DNA of 56,774 nt from contig DHSD01000011.1 in NCBI GenBank assembly GCA_002411365.1, forward strand, positions 3,494-60,267, written 5' to 3'. The notes under the pieces were generated by a model, which saw only the letters and a list, made by a program, of their open reading frames with translations, searched no databases and had not been told where the DNA came from. Of this stretch, positions 34,938 to 43,390 are shown piece by piece; within the stretch, counting starts at the first letter, position 1, and each line of letters opens with the position of its first letter. Source of the stretch: Ruminococcaceae bacterium UBA5295 (GTDB taxonomy: Bacteria; Bacillota; Clostridia; Oscillospirales; Acutalibacteraceae). The translations under genes and the position numbers were made by a program.

Positions 34938-34976
34938 AAATTTTTATCAATGCGAGGAATAAGGAGGAAGAAAACG

Positions 34977-36134
34977 ATGCTCAAAAAATTTGTAGCGTGT
35001 GCACTCAGTGTGGTACTGGTATCAGGTTTTGCCGGTTGTTCAGGCAATGCTTCAGGCCAGGGAGGCTCAATGGCAGGCGGTGCTGCAGGTGGTACTATTA
35101 AAATCGGCTTTATAGGGCCTCTTACAGGCAGTGCATCATCATATGGCCAGTCAAGCCAAAGGGGCCTTCAGCTTTTAGAGGAGCAAACCAATAAAGCGGG
35201 CGGCATAAACGGGCAGAAAGTAAAAGTGGTTTCCGTCGACGACGAAGGTAAACCCGCTTCTGCTGTGAACGGCGGCCAGAAGCTGATAAACAGCGACAAA
35301 GTTGCAGCAATTGTCGGGCCTGTTACAAGCACAAGCGCCAACTCACTCGCACCTATATGCCAGCGGTATAATATCCCGATGATTACAGGCACAGGGACGA
35401 ACGTGAACATAACAAAATCCGGCGACTGCATTTTCCGCACGTGTTTTACAGACCCGTTTCAGGGCAAAATAATGGCAAAATTTGCGACGGATGACCGCAA
35501 GGCCAAAACAGCAGCCATACTTTACAACAACGGCGATGATTACTCAAAAGGCCTTTCGGAAGCGTTCAAGAGCAGCTTCACGGGCACCATTGTAGACACT
35601 GAAACATACAACACCGGTGACAAAGACTTCAATGCCCAGCTGACGAAGATAGCGCCGCATAAGCCTGATGTCCTTTTCCTGCCTGACTATTATTCAGTCG
35701 TGTCAATCATTATGAAAGAAGCGCGCAATGTCGGCATAAAGTCTACATTCCTTGGCGGCGACGGGTTCGACTCGCCTGAGCTGTTCTCAATAGGCGGTGA
35801 CGCTGTTAACGGAGCTTATTTTTCAGATCACTATTCCGCTACAGACCCTTCGAAAGAAGTTGCGCAGTTCATCAAGGACTATAAAGCAAAATACAATTCT
35901 GATCCGGACGCTTTTGCAGCACTGACATATGATGCCGGTAAAGTGCTTTTTGACAGCATTAAAAAAGCCAAATCCACAGATGCAAATGCGGTTAAGGGCG
36001 CGATGAAAGCGTATAATGGGCAGCTTGTATGCGGTAATATTAAGTTCGACAGCGACCGCAACGCCGTGAAAGCCGCCGTTATAATCAAAACGCAGGGTGG
36101 TAAGGAAACGTTCTACAAGAGATTCTCGGCCTGA
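34977..36134 (+). CDS. livJ: Branched-chain amino acid ABC transporter, substrate-binding lipoprotein
   Basis: The 385-residue extracellular binding protein has a lipoprotein signal: basic MLKKF, a hydrophobic stretch and GFAGC at about 18-22. The mature part begins KIGFIGPLTGSASSYGQSSQ, the LivJ/Leu-Ile-Val binding fold. DDEGKPASAVNGGQKLI and GPVTSTSANSLAPICQ are typical ligand-lobe segments. AAGGAGG precedes the ATG. It is the first gene of livJHMGF. A close paralogue lies at the right end of the window and shares a near-identical internal stretch. Confidence 0.93.
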   Translation: MLKKFVACALSVVLVSGFAGCSGNASGQGGSMAGGAAGGTIKIGFIGPLTGSASSYGQSSQRGLQLLEEQTNKAGGINGQKVKVVSVDDEGKPASAVNGGQKLINSDKVAAIVGPVTSTSANSLAPICQRYNIPMITGTGTNVNITKSGDCIFRTCFTDPFQGKIMAKFATDDRKAKTAAILYNNGDDYSKGLSEAFKSSFTGTIVDTETYNTGDKDFNAQLTKIAPHKPDVLFLPDYYSVVSIIMKEARNVGIKSTFLGGDGFDSPELFSIGGDAVNGAYFSDHYSATDPSKEVAQFIKDYKAKYNSDPDAFAALTYDAGKVLFDSIKKAKSTDANAVKGAMKAYNGQLVCGNIKFDSDRNAVKAAVIIKTQGGKETFYKRFSA

Positions 36135-36209
36135 CTGAAAAGCCGGAGGAGCAAATGTGGGAAAGGCTTCTTCGGCGTTTTCCAGTGCTGACAGAAGGAG
36201 GTAAGGAAA

Positions 36210-37094
36210 TTGACATTTGTCGAATTTCTGCAGCAACTGATAAACGGCCTTTCCCTCGGAAGTGTTTATGCGCTTATAGCGCTTGGCTACACAATGGTTT
36301 ATGGCATCATCGGCCTTATAAACTTTGCGCACTGCGATATCTATATGGTCGGTGCTTACATAGGCTTTTTTGCAGCGACAAGCCTGCACCTTCCATTTAT
36401 CCCAACGCTGATTCTGGCAATGGCCGGTGCGGGCATAGTTGGTGTGCTTGTTGAGCGCATAGCTTACAGGCCGCTGAGAAAGGCTTCCAACATCTCGCTG
36501 CTGATTACTGCAATGGGTGTTTCGCTCCTGCTTGAAAATGGTTTCAACTGCATTTTCGGCGGAGACCCGCGCAGCTATCCGCACAATATTCTCAAACAGA
36601 CAAATATTGAGCTTGGGCCGGTCCACACTGATTCACTGCACCTTATAATCCTCACTACATCGCTTGTTCTCATGGTGCTGCTGCAGATTATCATTTACCG
36701 CACCAAAATCGGCAAGGCAATGCGTGCAACATCAGCGGACAAAGATGCGGCCGCCTTGATGGGGATTAACGTTAACGCCACAATTTCCGCTACCTTCGCC
36801 ATCGGCTCCGCGCTTGCAGGTGCCGCCGGTGTGCTCGTTGGCATCCTCTACAACAGCATTGACCCTTACATGGGCATCCAGCCGGGCATTAAGGCGTTTA
36901 CGGCTGCGGTGTTCGGCGGCATCGGGCTTATCCCGGGTGCTTTCCTTGGCGGGCTCATACTCGGCGTAATTGAGACGTTTGTTACGGCGTGGTATTCTCC
37001 GCTTGCCGGTGCTATCGGATTCATAATCCTTATCATCATATTGATTATTAAACCGAGCGGGCTGCTTGGCAAAAAAGTCAGCGAGAAAGTGTAG
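36210..37094 (+). CDS. livH: Branched-chain amino acid ABC transporter permease LivH
   Basis: The 294-residue permease has about eight helices. Family marks: QQLINGLSLGSVYALIALGYTMVYGIIGLINFAH at the start (residues about 7-40), RATSADKDAAALMGIN in the cytoplasmic coupling loop, and GAFLGGLILGVIE near the end. The start is TTG after GAAGGAGGTAAGGAAA. It forms the channel with LivM. It lies 75 bases after livJ. Confidence 0.95.
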   Translation: MTFVEFLQQLINGLSLGSVYALIALGYTMVYGIIGLINFAHCDIYMVGAYIGFFAATSLHLPFIPTLILAMAGAGIVGVLVERIAYRPLRKASNISLLITAMGVSLLLENGFNCIFGGDPRSYPHNILKQTNIELGPVHTDSLHLIILTTSLVLMVLLQIIIYRTKIGKAMRATSADKDAAALMGINVNATISATFAIGSALAGAAGVLVGILYNSIDPYMGIQPGIKAFTAAVFGGIGLIPGAFLGGLILGVIETFVTAWYSPLAGAIGFIILIIILIIKPSGLLGKKVSEKV

Positions 37095-37103
37095 GTGGCA
37101 GAG

Positions 37104-38054
37104 ATGATGAAAACGTATGTGAAAAAATTAGTCGCTTTCCTTGCAGCTTCGGCTGTGGTTTTCGTGGTATTTTCTCTGCTGCTTTCAAACGGCGTGATAA
37201 ATGCCTATTACAAGCAGATAATCATGACCGTTTGCATTAATATTATCCTTGCGCTGAGCGCAAACCTGATAATCAATTTCACAGGCCAGCTGACACTTGG
37301 GCATTCAGCTTTTATGGCCATTGGCGCATATGCGGCGGCAGCCATATACCGAGTTGGCCTTCCGTTCTTCTTTTCGCTGATTTTCGGCAGCCTTGTAGCG
37401 GCGCTGTTTGGCTTTCTAATAGGCCTGCCTACGCTAAGGCTTAAAGGTGACTACCTTGCCATTACGACTATGGGATTCTGCCAGATTATAGTAGTTGTGC
37501 TGCAGAATATCCCGCAGTTCGGCGGGGCGCAGGGCATGACGGGCATTCCTGCAGATACAACGTTCGCGTGGGTATTCTTCTCAATGATTATAACAATTAT
37601 CGTCCTGTACCACGTTGTCAATTCACGCCAGGGCCGCGCGATGATTTCCGTGCGTGAGGACGAGATAGCCGCAGAGGCCATGGGCATAAATACGACCCAT
37701 TACAAGGTTATGGCCTTTACACTCGGCGCATTTTTTGCAGGGCTCGCGGGCGGGCTTTATGCTTTTCTGATGATGTTCATTGAGCCGACGCAGTTCAACT
37801 ACTTCAAGTCGATGGACCTTGTCATTTATGTTGTCCTCGGCGGCAGCGGCAATTTTGCAGGCTGCATTGCTTCTACAGGCATCTTAACGCTTCTACCGGA
37901 AGTCCTTCGCTTCCTCGGAAATTACCGTATGGTTGTTTACCCGCTGCTTCTGATTATCATTATGATTATGCGTGCCAAGAATATCAGGCTTTCACGCCTT
38001 GCGGGCATATTCCGCAGAACCGGCAAGGAAGGTGATAATAATGCCGCTGCTTGA
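37104..38054 (+). CDS. livM: Branched-chain amino acid ABC transporter permease LivM
   Basis: The 316-residue permease is the second half of the channel. Seen: SANLIINFTGQLTLGHSAFMAIGAY-like core (about 50-75), LPTLRLKGDYLAITT, and the coupling loop VREDEIAAEAMGIN. I prefer the ATG after AGGTGGCAGAG to an upstream GTG. It begins nine bases after livH and overlaps livG by 14 bases. Confidence 0.94.
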   Translation: MMKTYVKKLVAFLAASAVVFVVFSLLLSNGVINAYYKQIIMTVCINIILALSANLIINFTGQLTLGHSAFMAIGAYAAAAIYRVGLPFFFSLIFGSLVAALFGFLIGLPTLRLKGDYLAITTMGFCQIIVVVLQNIPQFGGAQGMTGIPADTTFAWVFFSMIITIIVLYHVVNSRQGRAMISVREDEIAAEAMGINTTHYKVMAFTLGAFFAGLAGGLYAFLMMFIEPTQFNYFKSMDLVIYVVLGGSGNFAGCIASTGILTLLPEVLRFLGNYRMVVYPLLLIIIMIMRAKNIRLSRLAGIFRRTGKEGDNNAAA

Positions 38055-38814
38055 TATTAAAAATATTTCGATTCAGTTCGGCGGCCTTTCTGCCGTTGAC
38101 AATTTTTCAATGTCGATTGGCGAAAATGACATATACGGCCTTATTGGACCGAACGGCGCCGGAAAAACGACCGTTTTCAACATGCTAACGGGTGTTTATT
38201 CGCCGGACTCAGGAACTATAATGTTCGACGGAAAATCGATTGCGGGCATGAAGCCTTACGACATCACAAGAATGCGGATTGCCCGCACATTCCAAAATAT
38301 TCGCCTTATGAAAAACCTTTCGGTGCTTGACAATGTTAAAATTTCATTCGTCAGCCAGACAGATTACGGCCTTGCAACTTCAATATTCAGGCTGCCGGCG
38401 TATTTCCGCCAGGAGAAAGACACTGAGAAAAAGTCAATGGCACTGCTTAAAGTATTTAACCTTGACGGCAAAAAAGACGAAAAAGCAGCTAACCTGCCTT
38501 ACGGGGAACAGCGCAGGCTTGAGATAGCGCGCGCACTTGCCACAAACCCAAAGCTCCTGCTCCTCGACGAGCCAGCAGCAGGCATGAACCCTCAGGAGAC
38601 ACAGGAACTTACGGAGCTTATCCGCTGGATACGCGAAAAATTCCATATTGCCATCCTGCTGATTGAGCATGATATGCGGCTTGTGATGGGCGTCTGCGAA
38701 AAGATTATTGTGCTGGACTACGGCAAGATAATTGCCGAGGGCACGCCGAAGGAAATCCAGAGCAACCCGAAGGTAATCGAAGCCTATCTCGGTGAGGAGG
38801 CGCCCCATGCTTAA
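38041..38814 (+). CDS. livG: Branched-chain amino acid ABC transporter ATP-binding protein LivG
   Basis: The 257-residue ATPase has Walker A GPNGAGKT, Q-loop TFQNIRL, signature LPYGEQRRLEIARAL, Walker B LLLLDEPAAGMNP and H-loop IEHDMRLV. The LPYG signature and the GMNP after Walker B are typical of LivG. AAGGAAGGTG precedes the ATG, inside the end of livM. Confidence 0.95.
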   Translation: MPLLDIKNISIQFGGLSAVDNFSMSIGENDIYGLIGPNGAGKTTVFNMLTGVYSPDSGTIMFDGKSIAGMKPYDITRMRIARTFQNIRLMKNLSVLDNVKISFVSQTDYGLATSIFRLPAYFRQEKDTEKKSMALLKVFNLDGKKDEKAANLPYGEQRRLEIARALATNPKLLLLDEPAAGMNPQETQELTELIRWIREKFHIAILLIEHDMRLVMGVCEKIIVLDYGKIIAEGTPKEIQSNPKVIEAYLGEEAPHA

Positions 38815-39514
38815 AGTTTCTCATTTGAATGTGTTTTACGGCGGCATACATGCTCTTGACGATGTAAATATTGAGGTCAAAGACGGCGAGATAGTTACGC
38901 TTATTGGCGCGAACGGAGCCGGAAAAACTTCGACTCTACGAGCAATTTCTGGCCTTGTAGACACTGCGCCGGGGAGCAGCATCCAGTTTGATGGGCAGGA
39001 GCTGACTAAAGTTCCTGCACATAAAATCCCATATCTCGGCATTTCGCATGTGCCTGAAGGGCGGCGCATTTTTGCAAGCATGACTGTGCAGGAAAACCTT
39101 CAGCTCGGCGCCTACTGCCGCAAAGACAAAAATAACCTTGCGCAGGACTACAAAACAGTCTTTGAAAAATTCCCGCGCCTTAAAGAGCGCATGAAACAGC
39201 GCGCCGGTACACTCAGTGGCGGCGAGCAGCAAATGCTTGCCATGGGCCGCGCACTGATGTCCCGCCCGAAAATCATGCTGATGGATGAGCCGTCAATGGG
39301 CCTTGCACCCATAATCGTAAAAGAAATTTTCTCAATTATCCAGAGCATAAACAAATCAGGCACAACCATACTGCTTGTTGAGCAGAACGCAAATATGGCG
39401 CTCTCCATTGCAGACCGTGCCTATGTTATTGAAACAGGGCGCATAACAATGGAAGGGAAAGCCTCAGAACTGATTAATAACGAAGCCGTAAAAAAAGCAT
39501 ACCTTGGAGGGTAA
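38807..39514 (+). CDS. livF: Branched-chain amino acid ABC transporter ATP-binding protein LivF
   Basis: The 235-residue ATPase has Walker A GANGAGKTS, a VPEGRRIFASMTVQENL stretch typical of LivF, signature LSGGEQQMLAMGRAL, Walker B IMLMDEPSMGLAP and H-loop region VEQNANMALSIADRAYV. GAGGAGGCGCCCC precedes the ATG, which overlaps the livG stop by eight bases. It completes the operon and is followed by a strong terminator. Confidence 0.95.
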   Translation: MLKVSHLNVFYGGIHALDDVNIEVKDGEIVTLIGANGAGKTSTLRAISGLVDTAPGSSIQFDGQELTKVPAHKIPYLGISHVPEGRRIFASMTVQENLQLGAYCRKDKNNLAQDYKTVFEKFPRLKERMKQRAGTLSGGEQQMLAMGRALMSRPKIMLMDEPSMGLAPIIVKEIFSIIQSINKSGTTILLVEQNANMALSIADRAYVIETGRITMEGKASELINNEAVKKAYLGG

Positions 39515-39524
39515 AAATTCTCAG

Positions 39525-39557
39525 GAGCCTGCCCGCTTTTGGGCGGGCCTTTTTTTA
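39525..39557 (+). terminator. Intrinsic terminator of livJHMGF
   Basis: GCCCGC (39531-39536) pairs with GCGGGC (39543-39548), followed by CC... T7. Strong GC stem and U-tract. Confidence 0.85.
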
Positions 39558-39580
39558 TGCTTTAGCTTTTGCAAAAAGCC

Positions 39581-39609
39581 TTGACATTCTTAAAGTCTTA
39601 CTTTATAGT
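39581..39609 (+). promoter_or_regulatory. Sigma-A promoter of the AmmeMemoRadiSam genes
   Basis: TTGACA (39581-39586), 17 bases, TATAGT (39604-39609), about 76 bases before the next ATG. Confidence 0.7.
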
Positions 39610-39685
39610 ACTGCTAAAGCAGCAAGATAACATTACAGATAATGGCTGCTGAACTGTAAGGATATTTTATAGGAGGCGATTTTTA

Positions 39686-41071
39686 ATGCCCGTTGTGGCT
39701 GCCTTTGCCGTACCCCATCCGCCGATTATCCTTCCGGAAATTGGACGCGGCGAGGAAAAGAAAATCCAGAAAACGATTGACGCTTACCGCGTTGCCATGC
39801 GTCAGGCCGATGAGCTTAGGCCTGAAACGATTGTGGTGCTGAGCCCGCACACCGTGCTTTATGCCGATTATTTTCACATATCGCCGGGAGAGGAAGCATA
39901 TGGCGACTTTGCCCAGTTCGGTGTGCCGCAGGTGCACATTCAGGTGAAGTATGACACCGAATTTGTGAAGGAACTCTCGTCGCTGTGCGGAAAGGAAAAG
40001 ATACCGGCGGGGACTTTCGGTGAAAAGAATCCGCAGCTTGACCACGCAACGATGATACCCCTGCGCTTTCTCAGTGAATTCACCGCACTTTGCCCAATTG
40101 TCCGTATAGGCCTTTCAGGGCTTTCGCCCCAGATGCACTATCATCTTGGCCAGTGTATTGCGAAAACGGCGGAAAAGCTGAACCGCCGCGTTGTGATGAT
40201 TGCGAGCGGCGACCTTTCACATAAACTGAAAACAGACGGCCCTTACGGGTTTGCGGCCGAGGGCCCAAAATTTGACGGCATAGTTACAGATGCGCTGGGC
40301 AAGGGCAATTTTCTGAGGCTGCTTGAACTCGACCCGGATTTCTGTGAATCGGCAGCCGAGTGCGGCCTGCGCTCATACTGGATAATGTCGGGTGCACTTG
40401 ATGGAAAGGCGGTCGATAGCCGCCTGCTTTCTTATGAAGGCCCATTCGGGGTTGGATATGGGGTTGTGTCGTTCCGCGTTACAGGGGAAGACAAGGCACG
40501 GTGCTTTGGTGCACAGCTTGAGTCTGACCACAGGAAAAGCCTTGAGCAGCGGAAAGATACGGAGGATCCGTGGGTGCGCCTTGCACGCCTGAGCCTCGAG
40601 ACGTATATTAAAACGGGTGTAAACGCTGCAGTACCTGACGGCCTTCCTAACGTGCTTACGGATAAAAAGGCAGGGGCGTTCGTCACGCTTAAAAAAAACG
40701 GGCAGCTCCGCGGGTGCATAGGCACTATAAGGCCTGTGCAGGGCAGCCTTGCCGAAGAGATACTGCGCAACGCGATATCTGCCGGCACGCGCGACCCGCG
40801 TTTCTCGCCCGTAAAGCCAGAAGAGCTGCCGGAGCTCGTTTACAGCGTCGACGTGCTCGGTGAGCCTGAACCAATCAAATCAAAAGATGAACTCGACACA
40901 AAACGCTATGGCGTGATAGTTGAGAACGGCCCGCGCTGCGGCCTTCTCCTTCCCAACCTTGCAGGGATAGATACGCCCGAAGAGCAGATATCTATTGCAC
41001 GGGAAAAAGCAGGCATTTCACCTGACGAACCGGTCAAGATGTACCGCTTTGAGGTGGTGCGTCACACATGA
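39686..41071 (+). CDS. Fused AmmeMemoRadiSam system protein B + A (MEMO1-AMMECR1)
   Basis: The 461-residue protein joins two parts of the AmmeMemoRadiSam system. Residues 1 to about 265 form a MEMO1/LigB-type extradiol dioxygenase fold (AAFAVPHPPIILPEIGRGEE, VVLSPHTVLYADYF, MIASGDLSHKL). The metal-site histidines of LigB enzymes appear partly kept (PHPP, PHT, DLSH). From about 290 to the end is an AMMECR1 domain with LRGCIGTIRPVQGSL and ISAGTRDPRFSP. AGGAGGCGATTTTTA precedes the ATG. It overlaps the radical SAM gene by four bases. The biochemical role of the system is, to my knowledge, not firmly established. Confidence 0.88.
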   Translation: MPVVAAFAVPHPPIILPEIGRGEEKKIQKTIDAYRVAMRQADELRPETIVVLSPHTVLYADYFHISPGEEAYGDFAQFGVPQVHIQVKYDTEFVKELSSLCGKEKIPAGTFGEKNPQLDHATMIPLRFLSEFTALCPIVRIGLSGLSPQMHYHLGQCIAKTAEKLNRRVVMIASGDLSHKLKTDGPYGFAAEGPKFDGIVTDALGKGNFLRLLELDPDFCESAAECGLRSYWIMSGALDGKAVDSRLLSYEGPFGVGYGVVSFRVTGEDKARCFGAQLESDHRKSLEQRKDTEDPWVRLARLSLETYIKTGVNAAVPDGLPNVLTDKKAGAFVTLKKNGQLRGCIGTIRPVQGSLAEEILRNAISAGTRDPRFSPVKPEELPELVYSVDVLGEPEPIKSKDELDTKRYGVIVENGPRCGLLLPNLAGIDTPEEQISIAREKAGISPDEPVKMYRFEVVRHT

Positions 41072-41898
41072 ATACAGACTGCAGCTTATGTCCTCACCAT
41101 TGTTCGCTGGAAGAAGGGCAGGCAGGGCTCTGCCGGGCGCGTGCAAATAAAGGCGGAAAAATAATATGCACAAACTATGGCCGCATAACGTCGCTTGCGC
41201 TTGACCCTGTGGAAAAGAAACCGCTCCGGCGGTTTTACCCTGGGCGGTGGATACTTTCGGTTGGCAGCTATGGGTGCAACCTGCGCTGCCCGTTTTGCCA
41301 GAACTGTGAAATTTCCATGAAAGGCGACGATTCTGGTACAGCGTTCATTTCACCGGAAGAGCTGGTGGCACAGGCCGTGAAACTTGCCGGGGAGCCACGC
41401 GGCAATATTGGCGTTGCTTTTACATATAACGAACCGCTCATAAGTTTTGAGTATGTGTGCGACTGCGCAGAGCTTCTGCAGAAAGCGGGCCTTAAAACTG
41501 TGCTTGTCACAAACGGCTACATTTGTGAAGAGCCGCTGCAAAAGCTCCTGCCGTTTGTAGACGCGATGAATATCGACCTCAAAGGTTTTACTCCGCAATA
41601 TTATGAGTGGCTGGGGGGAGACCTTGAGACGGTAAAGCACACCATTGAGCTTTCAGCGAAAAAGTGCCATGTTGAAGTGACGACTCTTGTTGTGCCCGGC
41701 AAAAATGATTCTGTGGACGAGATGGAGGACGAATCTTCGTGGCTTGCTTCGCTGAGCCCTGAGATACCTCTCCATATCAGCCGCTTTTTCCCGCGCTTCC
41801 ATATGGAAGATACTTCTCCGACACCTGTGGAGACGGTTTACGGGCTGTGCCGGACGGCGCAGAAATACCTTAAATATGTTTATGCCGGAAACTGCTGA
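41068..41898 (+). CDS. amrS: AmmeMemoRadiSam system radical SAM enzyme
   Basis: The 276-residue radical SAM enzyme has the [4Fe-4S] motif CNLRCPFC (C70, C74, C77). An N-terminal cluster of cysteines, CSLCPHHC and C22, resembles the pyruvate-formate-lyase-activating branch (PflX-like). VAFTYNEPLISFEYV and DLKGFTPQYYEWLGG are typical of the AmmeMemoRadiSam enzyme. It is coupled by ATGA overlap to the MEMO1-AMMECR1 fusion, which is probably its partner or substrate. A shared terminator separates it from the convergent AI-2E gene. Confidence 0.9.
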   Translation: MNTDCSLCPHHCSLEEGQAGLCRARANKGGKIICTNYGRITSLALDPVEKKPLRRFYPGRWILSVGSYGCNLRCPFCQNCEISMKGDDSGTAFISPEELVAQAVKLAGEPRGNIGVAFTYNEPLISFEYVCDCAELLQKAGLKTVLVTNGYICEEPLQKLLPFVDAMNIDLKGFTPQYYEWLGGDLETVKHTIELSAKKCHVEVTTLVVPGKNDSVDEMEDESSWLASLSPEIPLHISRFFPRFHMEDTSPTPVETVYGLCRTAQKYLKYVYAGNC

Positions 41899-41913
41899 GT
41901 CCGTTTTGGCAAC

Positions 41914-41949
41914 AAAAACTCCCGAAGAACAAATCTTCAGGAGCTTTTT
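41914..41949. terminator. Bidirectional terminator between amrS and the AI-2E family gene
   Basis: CTCC-C-GAAGA (41919-41928) pairs with TCTTC-A-GGAG (41934-41943), with A-rich and T-rich flanks. One internal mismatch. It lies in a 49-base convergent gap. Confidence 0.6.
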
Positions 41950-43132
41950 AATGCCTGTCCGCTTTTGGCGCAGGTTCGGGCTTATCAGCGGGGCAGTTTA
42001 TGCGTTTTTCACGTTTATGGATATTTTCGCGCAGGAGGGTGTAAATTACCGAGCATATCGGGATATTTATCAGCATGCCGAGGACCCCAAAAAAATTCCC
42101 GCCTATTGTGATGGCCACCATCATCCACAGTACGGGGAGCCCAACGCGCGAGCCGACAACACGCGGATAGATAAGGTTGCCTTCGAGCTGCTGGAGGATG
42201 CAGAAATAAATCATGTACCAGATGCCCTGGATAGGGTTGGCTGTTGAGACGAGCAGGCCACCGACCACAGTGCTGAGGAAAGAGCCTATTATTGGTATAA
42301 GCGCATTGAACGCGACGAGCACGGAAATAAGTATGGCGTATGGGAAATGGAAAATATTCATGCCCACAAAGCACAGAGTGCCAAGGATACAGGCTTCCGT
42401 AAATGTGCCGGCAATGCAGTTGTAGAAAGCGCGGTTTGTCAGGTGGCAGATGTGGCTTACGGTATCTGCATGTTTCCGCGGCAGGTAAGCGTAAAGAAAC
42501 TTTTTAACATGGGCATGCAGCTTTTCTTTCTGGGCGAGCGTATTGACCGCAATCACAAGCGCAAGCACGGCCGAGATGGCGCCGTGGAATATGTTTGAGG
42601 TGATTGAAAATGTAGAGCTTATAAGCTGGCTTGCTATTTTCTGGCCGTTAGTCGACAGGAACTTGCTTATGCTGCCCCAGTTTATATTGACGTTTTTGGC
42701 ATACTCTGCTATTTTAGGGTGACCTTTATAGAAAGCCGAGATACCGTTCTGGATATTTGTGAAATATGTTGGAATATTGCTTGTGAGATTTATAATCGTA
42801 TGCCCAAGCTCCGGCACAACAAAGAACATCAGAAGCGTTATGAGGCCGAGGATTATTACGAATGAAACGAGGATGCTCACGCTGCGGCGGATTTTCGGCC
42901 ATATCTTTGTACACATGCGGTTAATGGGCGCAAACAGCCTGTTTTCGACCTGCACCATCAGGACATTGACAACAAATGCAATCGCGAATCCTGCAAGTAT
43001 AGGTCCGATGGCGCCAAAAAAGGAGCTGAAAAAAGAAGGGACAAGGTAGAGATTTTTAATAAGCAGGTAAAATGCGAACCCGAAAGCTATAAGAAACATG
43101 ATCTTTTTCATGTTTTCTTTGTTCAGTTCCAT
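41948..43132 (-). CDS. AI-2E family transporter (PerM-like membrane protein)
   Basis: The 394-residue protein has about eight helices: two near the N-terminus (LIAFGFAFYLLIKNLYLV onward), a long mid-loop region, and a C-terminal bundle. The C-terminal signature VVGSRVGLPVLWMMVAITIGG is characteristic of the family. Members include exporters of AI-2 and Na+/H+ antiporters, and many have no known substrate. AAAGGAGCAGCAA fixes the ATG. It is a single gene. Confidence 0.9.
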   Translation of the reverse strand: MELNKENMKKIMFLIAFGFAFYLLIKNLYLVPSFFSSFFGAIGPILAGFAIAFVVNVLMVQVENRLFAPINRMCTKIWPKIRRSVSILVSFVIILGLITLLMFFVVPELGHTIINLTSNIPTYFTNIQNGISAFYKGHPKIAEYAKNVNINWGSISKFLSTNGQKIASQLISSTFSITSNIFHGAISAVLALVIAVNTLAQKEKLHAHVKKFLYAYLPRKHADTVSHICHLTNRAFYNCIAGTFTEACILGTLCFVGMNIFHFPYAILISVLVAFNALIPIIGSFLSTVVGGLLVSTANPIQGIWYMIYFCILQQLEGNLIYPRVVGSRVGLPVLWMMVAITIGGNFFGVLGMLINIPICSVIYTLLRENIHKREKRINCPADKPEPAPKADRH

Positions 43133-43347
43133 TTGCTGCTCCTTTCTCTGCAAAAACTGCTGTTTATATTCGCTGCCTTAAAAACATTATAACGGGAACC
43201 AGGCGATAAAACAAGCAGAACATAAGTTTGGCAAGGCTGGCATATTTATGCTGCCGTTATATAATTGCTTTTAGCTTTACATGAAAACATATATGGAAAA
43301 AATTTATATTGGCTGCGGCTTGTACGTCAAAAGTGCCATGCCTGTGC

Positions 43348-43353
43348 TATAAT
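43348..43353 (+). promoter_or_regulatory. Extended -10 element upstream of the flavodoxin-like gene
   Basis: TGCTATAAT, an extended -10 element (TATAAT at 43348-43353), lies 37 bases before the start; no matching -35 is evident. Confidence 0.45.
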
Positions 43354-43390
43354 GTATACAAAACAATAAAGTAGAAAGGTGGAACTGCAG

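Noticed and set aside
34785..34976. T-box or known amino-acid riboswitch in front of livJ
   Set aside because: The conserved T-box sequence (AGGGTGGTACCGCG type) and specifier arrangement are absent; the leader is too short and AT-rich for known amino-acid riboswitches.
35823..36626. Long minus-strand frame opposite livJ-livH
   Set aside because: Spans two real genes with clear motifs on the plus strand and has no start signal.
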